Origin: Martensiomyces pterosporus
Taxonomy: Eukaryota > Kickxellomycota > Kickxellomycetes > Kickxellales > Kickxellaceae
Assembly: GCA_025201845.1 (NCBI GenBank)
Contig: MU603986.1
Coordinates: 30,738-74,414, forward strand
Direction of reading: 5' to 3'
DNA length: 43,677 nucleotides
Made by a program: the position numbers and the translations under genes. How positions within the stretch are numbered: the stretch's first letter is position 1; each line of letters begins with the position of its first letter. Under the pieces are notes generated by a model. The model was not told where the DNA came from. It did no database searches and saw only the letters and a program-made list of their open reading frames with translations. Shown piece by piece: positions 9,291 to 19,500 of this stretch.

Positions 9291-9837
9291 TCTGGCAAAA
9301 GAGTTGCAATTGCGCGAATGCTCAGCAGTCAAGTGCGGCGGTATAGTAGTGGCTCTACGTGTTTGCAAGGCAGCTGTAGATAAGAGATGGCGACACAATA
9401 GTGTGGTGTGTTTGTGGCGAGGGAAAATGTGTAGCAAATTGCACATTGCCCCAGGAGGTGAGCGGTATAGAGGAGGAAGCGAGCCTTGCTGGATTTTGTG
9501 AGGAGGTGAAGCAGAAGAAGAAAAAGCGAGCACCATGCAGCAGGCCTTGCCCTTTACTGTGCGCAATCGACTGGGAAAAATATTAGGCTGCTTCTTTTTC
9601 TGCCGCTCACACAGGCGCAGTGAGACAGGGCGCTCATAGTCCCCATACAGGAAAACGAGGCATGATCTATTGGAGATCCTTACATGGTCAGCAGATGTGG
9701 CCATAAAGCCAGAGCAGCTCAGTCATGTGTGAAGAGGGGCAGCGCAGTGGGGCGGCCAGCTGTGGCCGGCGCGGTGGCTATTTTTGCGTTTCAGCGATCC
9801 AGTTTGTTTATTCTTTCCTAGCTGATTTCACGCTCTC

Positions 9838-9903
9838 TTCACACTCCCTTCACACTCCCTTCACACTCCCTTCACACTCCCTTCACACTCCCTTCACACT
9901 CAC
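9838..9903 (+). repeat. Six 11-bp tandem units (TTCACACTCCC), first copy
   Basis: Units start at 9838, 9849, 9860, 9871, 9882 and 9893. Five are perfect and the last reads TTCACACTCAC. They lie 42 bp before the truncated copy of the universal stress protein start. This is probably an artefactual duplicate of the array at 10316-10381. Confidence 0.85.
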
Positions 9904-9944
9904 TCCATTGTCCGGGTTCACCAGGCCTCTATTCAACCACACAC

Positions 9945-10125
9945 ATGGATGTCACGCGGCCGTACACGGTGGTTGTTAGAATCGACGGCAGCCGCGAAGG
10001 CTACGCAGCAGCCGAGTACGCATGCACGCTGTGCCTGAAGCTCAAGGTCAACTTTCGCTTGATATTCCTCTACGTGGTGGCGCTGTACAGAAAGACTGGG
10101 CTCAGCCTCATCAACCGCCAGACGG
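9945..10125 (+). pseudogene. Truncated duplicate of the universal stress protein gene (assembly artefact)
   Basis: This has the same start (MDVTRPYTVVVRIDG) and sequence as the complete gene at 10423, but is cut after the codons for LINRQT by the run of N. It should not be counted as a second gene. If the N run is closed by merging the two overlapping contig ends, this copy disappears. Confidence 0.85.
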
Positions 10126-10135
10126 NNNNNNNNNN
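10126..10135. other. Assembly gap, ten N
   Basis: Ten N of arbitrary length mark a scaffold join. The bases on both sides belong to the same 468-bp sequence, so the true gap is probably negative (an unmerged overlap). Confidence 0.98.
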
Positions 10136-10603
10136 AGGCATGATCTATTGGAGATCCTTACATGGTCAGCAGATGTGGCCATAAAGCCAGAGCAGCTCAG
10201 TCATGTGTGAAGAGGGGCAGCGCAGTGGGGCGGCCAGCTGTGGCCGGCGCGGTGGCTATTTTTGCGTTTCAGCGATCCAGTTTGTTTATTCTTTCCTAGC
10301 TGATTTCACGCTCTCTTCACACTCCCTTCACACTCCCTTCACACTCCCTTCACACTCCCTTCACACTCCCTTCACACTCACTCCATTGTCCGGGTTCACC
10401 AGGCCTCTATTCAACCACACACATGGATGTCACGCGGCCGTACACGGTGGTTGTTAGAATCGACGGCAGCCGCGAAGGCTACGCAGCAGCCGAGTACGCA
10501 TGCACGCTGTGCCTGAAGCTCAAGGTCAACTTTCGCTTGATATTCCTCTACGTGGTGGCGCTGTACAGAAAGACTGGGCTCAGCCTCATCAACCGCCAGA
10601 CGG
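10136..10603. repeat. Second copy of the 468-bp duplication
   Basis: This copy matches 9658-10125 and continues into the intact stress-protein gene. Its left end repeats 47 bp that lie inside the open upstream part of the HAD/2H frame, before that gene's start. The genuine locus therefore probably joins 9657 directly to 10136. Confidence 0.92.
10316..10381 (+). repeat. Six 11-bp tandem units (TTCACACTCCC) in the stress-protein 5' region
   Basis: Five perfect units and one degenerate unit (TTCACACTCAC) end 42 bp before ATG 10423. They lie within the likely promoter or 5' leader, downstream of an AT-rich TTTGTTTATTC. The pyrimidine-rich minisatellite could vary in copy number between strains. 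Whether it binds a factor is unknown. Confidence 0.85.
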
Positions 10604-10920
10604 AGCAGCTCAATGCTGATATCCGCGAGGATGCCGAGAACGACATGGTCAAGTGCAAGCAGTTTCTGTCGCGTTTTGAGTCCCTGCTGTCGTATGAGTG
10701 GATCTCCATCAAGGATGAGGGCAGCGTTGGGCCGATCACCATGAAGTTCATCAAGGAGGGGCTGCAGACAGCGGTGGATCTGGTCGTTGTTGGAAGAACT
10801 GCAGATTCGGCGATGAAGAAAATCACGGGTGGACATGTTAGCGACTACCTCATGAACCACCTGCATTGCCCGCTGATGGTCGTCAAGGACGAGTATGATG
10901 TATCTGACGACGAGGCATAA
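10423..10920 (+). CDS. Universal stress protein (UspA-like fold)
   Basis: The protein has 165 residues, the usual length of a single-domain USP. The N-terminal strand VVVRIDGSREG, with an acid-Gly-Ser turn, is the family's opening motif. The C-terminal part carries VDLVVVGRTADSAMKK, then TGGHVSDYLMNHLHCPLMVV. This corresponds to the G-x2-G-x9-G(S/T) ATP-binding signature, but the first glycine pair is altered (GRTADS), so nucleotide binding is uncertain. USPs are cytosolic stress-linked proteins. The acidic tail DEYDVSDDEA is unusual for bacterial relatives. The gene converges on the ENA-type ATPase with 189 bp between stops. Its promoter contains an 11-bp minisatellite and is affected by the assembly duplication. 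Confidence 0.88.
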   Translation: MDVTRPYTVVVRIDGSREGYAAAEYACTLCLKLKVNFRLIFLYVVALYRKTGLSLINRQTEQLNADIREDAENDMVKCKQFLSRFESLLSYEWISIKDEGSVGPITMKFIKEGLQTAVDLVVVGRTADSAMKKITGGHVSDYLMNHLHCPLMVVKDEYDVSDDEA

Positions 10921-11109
10921 GGACCACGGGCTTGCCCCTCGTTTTATATCCCCTCTGTGTGCGGAAACATTGGCTGCTGTTTTGTAGGCGAATAGCAATG
11001 TATTGCTGAAACTGTTGTAAAAAAAAAAAAGCGCATGTAAATAGCTTGGGCTGAAAAGCAGGGAAAGTGTGCACGTACAAAGGCGGATGCAGCTAAAGTA
11101 TAAAGCAGA

Positions 11110-14100
11110 CTACTGCTTCTCAAGACCGCCAGTGCTAGCAAGGGTGTTCTCAGTCCAGATCCGCTGCAGCCTCTCCTGCTCGGCGGTTGCATTGCTCAGG
11201 GGCTTGAGCCACCTGCGCTTGCCAAACTTGTACAGCTCCGAGAGGATAATGAAGATCAGCAGGGTAACGAGCACCACACCCCACTCCCACCCGATCCCCT
11301 TCATCTTCAGGACCTTGGTGTTCAGGCCCGGGATGTACATGCACAGAAGGCACAGGATGGTTCCGCTGACGAATCCGCCAAAGAGGAACTTGTTCTCCGT
11401 GAACCGCTTGAGCATGTGCAGGTTCCACATGGGCCCGCGGATGCGCCTGCAGTTGTATGAATGGACCAAGATAGCCAGTGTCAGCGTGGCAAACACTGTG
11501 CCGCGAGCGCGGAACACCAGTTCGCATTCGTCCTTGTAGTCCTGGTTGCAGTGGTAGCTCATGTCGCCGTTGCCAAAGCCGCTGATGACGACCCAGAAGT
11601 CGGCGATCGAGAGGAGGCCGATCGAGAGGCCGTAGAAGACAATGTCAGACTGAACCTCCCACGAGAACAGGCCGCTCGAGGCCGAGCGGGGCGGCTCATC
11701 CATGATTGTTGGCCACGCCTTCTCGACTCCCAGGGCCATAGCGGGTGGCGATCCAGTAAGAAGGTTGTTCACAAGGATGGCAACCGGCGAGAGCGGGAAG
11801 ACGGTCTCGCCGAGCTTGTCCTTGAACGCGAGACCCAGAAGCAGGCATACAAGCTCACCCACGTTGCCGGCAACTAGCACGCAGCAGAACCGCTGGATGT
11901 TGCTGAAGATGCGCCGGCCCTCGCGGATGGCCCGCACGATGGTGGCAAAGTTGTCGTCAGTGAGGATGATCTCTGAAGCCTGCTTGGCCACGTCCGAGCC
12001 TGAAAGACCCATGGCGATACCGACGTCGGCGAATTTGAGCGAGGGAGAGTCGTTGACGCCGTCGCCAGTCATGGCCACAATGCCGCTGCGTCTGTGCAGT
12101 GCCTGGATCATCTTGACCTTGGTGTCCGGGCTGCAGCGCGCAATGACATGGGGCAGCTCGGGCAGCGCGTCGATTTCTTCATCCGACATGCGGTCGAACT
12201 CGCGAGCAGTCATGACGAGTGGCCCAAGGTCAATTGCCTGGTGGCCAGACGATGAGTCAGTCTGCGTTCCATCCGCGCCCTCGTCCTGGAGAATGCCAAC
12301 CTGCCTGGCGATTGCTGCAGCAGTCTCCTGGTGGTCACCGGTAAGCATAGTAACCTTGATGCCAGCCCGGTAGCACTCCATCACACTGGGCCTGGACTCG
12401 GGACGTGGCGGGTCGTAGATGCCCACGAGGCCGAGGAACGTCATGCTGGCCTCAACTTGCTCGCGGTCGACCTTGTTCATGTCAAGCTGCTCCTCCTCGG
12501 GAGTGAGATGGCGGTAGGCAATCGACAGCACGCGCAGGCCGTCGCGAGCCATGCTCCTGACCTGGGGATCCAAGAGAGCCTGGAGACTGCCGGGGTCCAT
12601 GGCACTGACTGCCTGGCCGTCCTGTAGCGAGGCGCAGCAGGGGACGACGCGCTCGGTAGCGCCCTTCAGAACCAGGATCTTTTGTCCGGTAGCGCGGTTC
12701 TCGGCGACAACACTCATGCGCTTGATGCCAGAGTCAAACGGGTACTCGCAGACGACAGCCCACTGGTGCGCGTCACTGGTAAGTGCGGGCTTGCCCATGG
12801 AGAGCTTGTGTGCAAACACCTGCAGGGCAATCTCGGTGGGGTCGCCAATGCCAAACCACTCACCAGTCTCGGCATCCTTCTTGATCTCGGACATGTTGCA
12901 CAGCGCTGCCGATTCGGTGAGAAGGCGGAAGGATGGAGACATGTTAGTGGTGTTGACCACGACAGTCTCTTCGGATGATCCCAACAGCGCCTTGCTCTCG
13001 TCGGCAGCTGTGCTGTCGGCGAAGTTGACCTGCGTGTCAAGCGGCTTGGCAACCAGCTTCTTGGTAACCTCGCCAACAGGCTCGAATCCCAGACCCGAGA
13101 CGCGGAAGAACCCCTCGTCCGGAAGCCACGCGCGAACGAGCACCATCTTCGATTGCGTCAGCGTGCCAGTCTTGTCAGAGCAAATGTCGGTGACGGACCC
13201 CAGGCTCTCCAGGGCAACAAGCTGGCGCACAAGCGCACGCTTCTTGGCCAAGGTGTGGACGCCCAGAGCCATGGTGAGAGTCACAACGGCCACGAGTCCC
13301 TCGGGGATGGTGGCAATGGCCAGGCCGATGGCATAGAGGAGAACCTCGCTGTTGACCTTGAACTTGTTGGCGCCAAACACAATGAGGACCGAGACAATGG
13401 CGACGGCGAGGAGAACCCATGCCATCTTGTCCAGACCCTTCTGCAGCGGGGTCTTCTTGGTCTTGTCGCTCTCCATCAGCTTCTTGGCGATCTTGCCCAC
13501 CTCGGACGCCATTCCGGTGGCGTAGACGACTGCCTTGGCGCGGCCCTTGGTCACCGTGGTGCTGGCAAACGAGAGGTTGATCCGATCGCCCAGAGGCAGC
13601 TCGGGGTCGTTGAAGGGCTCGGTCTCCTTAGCAATTGGCAGCGCCTCGCCTGTCAGAAGAGCCTCGTCCGCCTCAAAGTTGAACACTTCGAAGAGACGGC
13701 AGTCGGCGCCGACAACGTCGCCGCTCTCGAGGTAGAGGACGTCGCCGGGGACGAGCTCGATAGTTGGGATGACGATCTGGTGGCCGTTGCGCAGAACGCG
13801 GGAGGTGGGAGAGGACATTTTGCGCAGCGAGTCCATGGTTTTTTCGGCCTTGAATTCTTGGAAGAAGCCAATACCAGTGTTGAACCCGATGACTCCGATG
13901 AGGACACCTAATTAAAGCAGCACACATTGCATGGAAGCGTGCGGATGGTTAGTATCAGCTGGGAAACGAATGCTGCGTATTCCACTCACTTTGCAACTAG
14001 CTGGTGGTGGCTCTTACCTGCTTCAACCCAGTCCTTGGTAACAAAGGCGACAACAACGGCGGCAATCAGGATGATAGTCATCAGATTGGCCAGCTGGCGG

Positions 14101-14303
14101 AACAGGATCTTGAGTGCACTGGGGCGGCCGCCGCCACGCATCTCGTTGGGACCGTAGACGGTGAGACGGCGCTCGGCCTCGCTTGTCGGAAGACCGGTTT
14201 CGATATTCACGTCAAGGTCATCTTGGACCGTGGCGAGATCCATACAATGATACGGCTTTGTGGTCTCGGCTGGCTGTGCAGCCTTCTTGCCCCGGAGAAT
14301 CAT
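11110..14303 (-). CDS. ENA1: ENA-type (P-type IID) Na+/K+ efflux ATPase, two exons
   Basis: Exon 1 is 14303-14018 and exon 2 is 13907-11110, giving 1027 residues. The spliced junction reads DWVEAG|VLIGVIGFN. Visible P-type motifs are the N-terminal YGPNEMRGGG, TMDSLR, the actuator TGEA (about 181), the membrane IPEGL (about 297), the phosphorylated Asp of CSDKTGTLT (about 340), then MLTGDHQET and AMTGDGVND. About ten membrane segments are present. The GPNEMRGGG..QLANLMT and AEKTMDSLRKMSSPT signatures favour the fungal type IID (ENA) group over SERCA. These pumps export Na+ or K+ across the plasma membrane and support salt and alkaline tolerance. Yeast ENA1 is somewhat longer (1091). A TATA-like element lies ~200 bp upstream. 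Ion selectivity is by family only. Confidence 0.88.
13908..14017 (-). other. Intron of the ENA-type ATPase gene
   Basis: This is a 110-bp intron on the minus strand. The donor is GTAAGA after ...GTTGAAGCAG, the branch site is a perfect TACTAAC, and the acceptor is TTAATTAG. Splicing keeps the frame (phase 1) and restores the conserved second membrane-helix region. Yeast-like consensus signals are clear. Confidence 0.92.
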
Positions 14304-14498
14304 CAGGTGATAGGTGCGTGTGGATACAGTTGCAGACGGTTTGAGTTATACGCGTGCACTTTCGGAAAATGCGTGCGGTGAGAAAGTACTAGAAATATAG
14401 GAGCTGGCTTGGAGAAGGAAAGCGCTAAAGATACAGCTATACAGATGTCTGCTTGATGTAAGGCGGTGGGGGAGCCTTAGAGAGGCCTTTTGCATCCT

Positions 14499-14508
14499 AT
14501 TTATATAT
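14499..14508 (-). promoter_or_regulatory. TATA box (TATATAAATA) of the ENA-type ATPase gene
   Basis: Read on the minus strand this is TATATAAATA, about 195 bp upstream of ATG 14303. It is the only strong TATA element in the ATPase upstream region. Confidence 0.55.
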
Positions 14509-15625
14509 GAGCCATCCCGGCTGTGTCCAGGGCGGATTGCAATTGCAATCATGCAGCAAATCTCCAGAGAGCGGATACCAAGTGCACAAATTTGCCGCTG
14601 CTGCCACACACACACCCTTCTAAAGGAACCCACTGTTGTCCAAAAGCCCTGTATTTCAGCAGGGCAAAGAGACGCTGCCTGTGTGTGCGTTGGTGCCGCC
14701 GCTCATTCACGTGTATAGAAGGAGCAGAACAGAAATGTGTACACGAGAACTCCACTTGGATAGCAAATGAGGTTGTAGTTTTTTGCATCTCGCATTTAGT
14801 CAGCACTGAGCATACACAATTCTCTAAATGCAACTTTGCTCAAATGGAAGCAGCCAACATTCTGGAAGCTATACGGCGCACAAAGCAAAGGGAGGGCTTT
14901 GCGTGAGCCAATGGACGGACGGCAGGCGGAACACGTGCGCAGCCAGGAACATGTACAGAGTACACGGGTTTGGGCTGCTGGTGCCTGGCTTGCTGGGATC
15001 TGTTGCCGGCTCTGTTACACACATTACGAACTTGACAGCAGCTTTGTGTCTGACTCCTCTGCCCACTGACGATGAGCGGTGCGCATTCCTTGCAATAAAG
15101 AGTGTGCGCAGCACCACTACCGGTCTGCGCTTGTCTTACCAGAGCCAGATGGAGCGGCGGCGGCGGCTGCTGCGTGTTGTTGGCTGAAGTGTAGGCAGTG
15201 GAGCGTGAAATACATCGATGAATGAACCACAGAGCGCCTCCTTGGCGCTTCCACCGGCCCCGAGCACCAGCGACATCTACTGTGTCTGGCCGCTGGGTGG
15301 ATGCGGAAATGCACAGGATGCCGGTGCCCCTTTCTGAGGCATGGTGGCCATGTCCCGGGCACATCCGCCGTGCATTTTGTGGCTGCGAAGCAATGTCTTG
15401 TGTTCTAGAAGAATACACATCTTTTGAATCGTAAATAGGAAAAATGCCACTCTTATTGGTTTGAAATGGTGTTTTCTCGCCGTCCTGGCGTGAGGTCTCC
15501 CGTGGTGCTCCAATTGAGTTGTAGTTTTTGCACTTGCTGTTGAGTTATCCCATGAACACATGGAAAGCGAAGCTCAAGTCCCCTTCTAATGGAAACGAAA
15601 TTGCGCCTGGCGGATAGCGCTGCGT

Positions 15626-15832
15626 ATGAGCGGCAGTTTTTTTTTTTTTTTGGCGCTCGTCTCAAAGCCCAGTGTTTTATTGGTGGTGGCAGTAGGGTTA
15701 GGCTACGCTTTCTTGGCTACTCGTCCATCTCGCACCGGGTGTTCTGCAGAAGAGCAAGCGAACCTCCGGCCTGTTAACCCAGCTGGCAGTATTGAATCCC
15801 AGCAATGCGGAGGAGGGGATAAGGGCTCCTGA
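15626..15832 (+). CDS. Possible small single-pass membrane protein (68 residues)
   Basis: From ATG 15626 the frame encodes MSGSFFFFLALV, then a hydrophobic span (VLLVVAVGLGYAFL) and a soluble tail with natural-looking composition (EEQANLRPVNPAGSI), ending at TGA. The phenylalanines come from a T15 run, so the start region is sensitive to sequencing error. The T run could instead be the pyrimidine tract of an intron acceptor (CTCAAAG) with the true start further upstream. No homologue is recognised. It stands alone in a 2.2-kb intergenic stretch. Confidence 0.25.
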   Translation: MSGSFFFFLALVSKPSVLLVVAVGLGYAFLATRPSRTGCSAEEQANLRPVNPAGSIESQQCGGGDKGS

Positions 15833-16505
15833 AGGAGGGGCAGCAGGCATGCAAAGCATGCTGCAATGAAACCAAGTCCATCAGACCACTCACATTCAAA
15901 AGATACCGCACTATACGGTGCCACATTCTGTCGCTTTTGGCATTCATCGCCGCACACTCGCACTCGCCCTCGCCCTTATGCGCTTGGCAAAGCGAGATGG
16001 GAGAAAGAGGAGGCGCAAAGCATTCGGCCTGTATGATGATGTCGATTCAGACCGGGTGTTGTCTGCCGGATCGGCGTGAACAATGGCTGCAAACTGCTTC
16101 ACTCCCTCAGTCCGCTTATTCGACAGCTGTTTACTGCACCAGTGATTTTGCTCACGAGTGCAATGGCGCTTGTGCCCTATGTCACGGCAGCATGCAACGG
16201 AGAGGTCAAGCTTATTAAGAAATGGTGATGAAGAGGCAATGAGCGGCCCACGGCCAGCGGCGTGTATTTACGAAATGTTTTCTCTGCGCTCCGTTCACCC
16301 GTAGCTGTGCTTAAACTTGTTTTTCTCCCCCCACCGTCCCCGCTATACTCTTTTACTATTGCCAGCACAAAACTTTTTTCCCCTGTTCTTTCACACACTT
16401 GCCCTGCCTTGAATTAGCTGCTGACTGCACCTAATCGCGAGGAAAGCCAGGCCCTCTTCTACTCGCCCCTATTTTATTATTGCTGCATACCTTCACATTT
16501 CCAGC

Positions 16506-19500
16506 ATGCACGCGTTTCGCTCAAAGTTCAAGGCGAATTCAAAGGCTCCGAATTACACCGACCCCGATGGCAGCGGGCCCTCAATAGACACCCGTGGCCG
16601 ACAGCACGCCAACAACACAACGCCGTTTCGGCTCAGCCTAGACGTCGAGCGCCCCGATTTGAGCGAGATTTACAGTTCACAAAGCAGCGTCAGGTCACTC
16701 ATTTCGCCTCGCGCCAAAACCAACTGGCCTTCGGCATCGCGCAAGAGCGCATCGGTACTCGCAGGGCAGCAGGGAATGAGAGCAGCCTCAGAGCAGCCTC
16801 CGGCGCCTGCTGGTGGCCAACACTATGTGCGTTCTTCGGGGGGCTCGATATACGGCGGCAGTGGCCAGGCAGAGACAGGCAGTGCTACTGCGTGGGGGGC
16901 CATCACTGGTGCAGGCAGTGAGCAGAGGATTGGTGGGTATGCATCGCCACCAAGCCACCACCAGGAGCTGCAGGCAACAGGACGCTTCCCACCGCCAAGT
17001 GACGGGGGCATTTCGCCACGGAATGCAGCAGTACAGCAGGACTTGTATGCGACGCCGCCTACTGCGCAGCACCGCCATGGTCACCGGCCGTCGATATCTA
17101 CTGTTCTTTCGGCCGATGCAATGCACAGAAGCGGCCCGCCACTGGCAGGGATGCCGGGCGTCCCGCGGTCGCACACCACACCGCGCGTTAACAGTAGACC
17201 AGATGTTGGCACTGGGAATGCCAGCCGCAGGTACTCGCAGATCGATTTTGACACATACAATGAGCGCTCGGTGGCAACTACCTTTGGGCTCGAGTCGCAG
17301 ATGAGTCGCCCGAACTTTGATGACTCCAGCATGTACGCCCATACGCCCGGCCGCGATGCGGCGCTGGCGGCCATGCATGTCATGGGCCGCAACCCAGTTC
17401 ACTTTGGAGGAGCCAACGGACTGCGCACAGCTGGAAGCGGCGGTATAGAAGACAACCTGCTCACTCCAGATACTCCCAGCTTGTCGATATCGAATGTGGG
17501 GCGTGCGCGTGAGGCTCGCCACTCGCGTGTGAATAGCCTGGTGTCCCCGCCTACGCGTAACAGCAGCGTCTTTGAGGACGGCAGTAGACATGTGCTGGCT
17601 GGCGGCAGGGCTCCGCAGCAGCCACCCAACCCTGCTGAGAATCCGAACCGCCGCTCACATGCTGCACAGTCCTGGTATGGTGCAGGCCAGAATGCCGAGC
17701 GTGGTGGCAGGGATGCGTTCAGCGACACATTTGCTTGGGGATCTCCAGAGACCGGTCGGCCGCGCGCAGGCTCGTTTGCCTTTTCAGCTGCCTCTGCCAC
17801 GGGCAGGCAGCACCACCAGGAGACACAACGCACAAATGGACTGAGCGCGGGTGCTACTCGCAGCACGCATCGCCCTTCTCACGCAGGCTCCACCCAAAGC
17901 TCAATCCCGCCATCTGTAGCTGGCGGCTCTCAGATTCGCGACGGTCGACACGGCGCTGGCAGCCGCTCGATGGAGACGGGCTCCATCCAGCCAAGCAACG
18001 GGCCAGGGTCTAGCTATGCAGGCCAGTCGCGCAAGCCCCATCAGCAGTCGCAGCACCCAAAGCTGGCCAAAACGCCTATCCGCAGCAACTGGTACTACAA
18101 GTACGAGAGGCTGAACGACAGCGATGTAAAGGACCAGGAGTTCTCGTCGAGTGATGAGGAGGATTTCGGCAGAGAGGACCGTGGATATGGAGGCGACTTG
18201 GTGTCGCAGCAGAAGCTGATTCAGAAGCAGCAGCGCGAGATATTTGACCTCAACATGAGGTGCAAAATCCTGGCAAAGGCGATGAATTCTAAGACGCAGC
18301 AGCCATACGAAGCGCTGGTGGACGACTTTGGCCGCACCTGTGCGTCCAACCGCCGCGCTAATCGCGAGATTGAGCAGCTGAGAGGAGATGTTCAGGCAAT
18401 GAAGGAGCGGTGCGAGCAGCTGGAGGTGGACCTTGCCAACCCGCTGCCGTGCCCACTACCCCATGGAATGTCGATTGAGGAGCAGGAAGCAGTGGACATG
18501 CTGCGCAATGACCTGGAGGAAGCACGCAGGGAGCTGGATGTGGAGAGATCGGTTACGCAGCAACGCATGCATGATCTGGAGCGGAGCGATGCCGAGGTGC
18601 GTGAGCTTAAGGAGCAGCTTACCAGAGAGAGGCTGAATGCTGAGCACTGGCAGAGGACTGCGATGAAGTACAGCATGAGCGCCAGCGTCTCGATTAGTCC
18701 TAACCGTGCGCAGGGTAAGATTGGCGGCAGCATGGCCCAGGCCAATGATGACTTGTCCCCGTACCGCGCGCGTGCTGGAACTGCTACGACTACTAGCGAG
18801 ACTGTGACGCTTCGTGCGCCATCGGATGCCTCGGGCGCCGAGGACCAAGCGTCGCTTAGTACTGGACGCATGTCACGTGCTGGCACGGCTACTAGCCAGC
18901 GGCTTGGAGCGACGGTGCAGTCATCCAAGTTTGACCTGCATGAAAAGGCGGAGATTGTCGGTGTCTTTGAGCAGCTGGAGGCGCAGAAGGTTAAGGTGGA
19001 GGCAGCGTTTGAGCAGTCAGAGGTCAAGAGGCAGCAGGTTGAGGATGAGCTTAAGCAGACGAAGAAAAAGATGCGCGAGTATGAGGAGCAGCGCCGCTTG
19101 CTGCAGCTTGAGCTGAAGCAGAGTCTGGCTAGCCGCCTCGCTGTGGATGGCGGCGATCGTAACGAAATCACGAGGCTGGTTGATGAGAACGACACGCTGA
19201 AGGATGAGTGTGATGCACTAAAGCGCCAGCTGGATGACGCGCAGATCCAGATACGCTCCCAGGCGGAGGCGGCGCTGGCAGCTGTCAACAGCATTGGCAC
19301 CGAGAGCGAGGACGAGATGGGTGGCAGTGCGGCGCAGCGAGCGGAAATCTCGAAGCTGAAGCTGGATTGCAGAGATTGGCAGGAGCAGTCGAGGCTGCTG
19401 GACGACCATGTGCGGAAGCTGGGTGAGGAGCTCGAGAGGAGTCGTGAGCAGATGTATAGATTCACGCATGACTTTGTAAGGCCATATCTGCGGGAGTCAA

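Larger units (their letters stand above)
9658..10125. repeat. First copy of a 468-bp exact duplication flanking an assembly gap
   Basis: Positions 9658-10125 are identical in the stretches I compared to 10136-10603, at a constant offset of 478. The two copies are separated only by ten N. They contain the same promoter, the same 11-bp repeats and the same first 181 bp of the universal stress protein gene. The simplest reading is two contig ends that overlap but were not merged by the scaffolder, so one copy is artificial. Confidence 0.92.
14304..16505. other. Divergent intergenic region, 2.2 kb
   Basis: This separates the ENA-type ATPase (left) from the coiled-coil gene (right). It contains the ATPase TATA box at 14499-14508, a T15 homopolymer near 15639-15653 and one weak small reading frame (15626-15832). 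Other frames lack family features. The last 250 bp before 16506 are C/T-rich, as in a fungal 5' leader. Confidence 0.5.

Noticed and set aside
9945..10125. Second universal stress protein gene
   Set aside because: Identical to the first 181 bp of the gene at 10423 and cut by N; interpreted as an unmerged contig overlap.
16788..17591. 267-codon minus-strand frame within the coiled-coil gene
   Set aside because: It is a shadow of the disordered Ser/Gly-rich coding region on the other strand.
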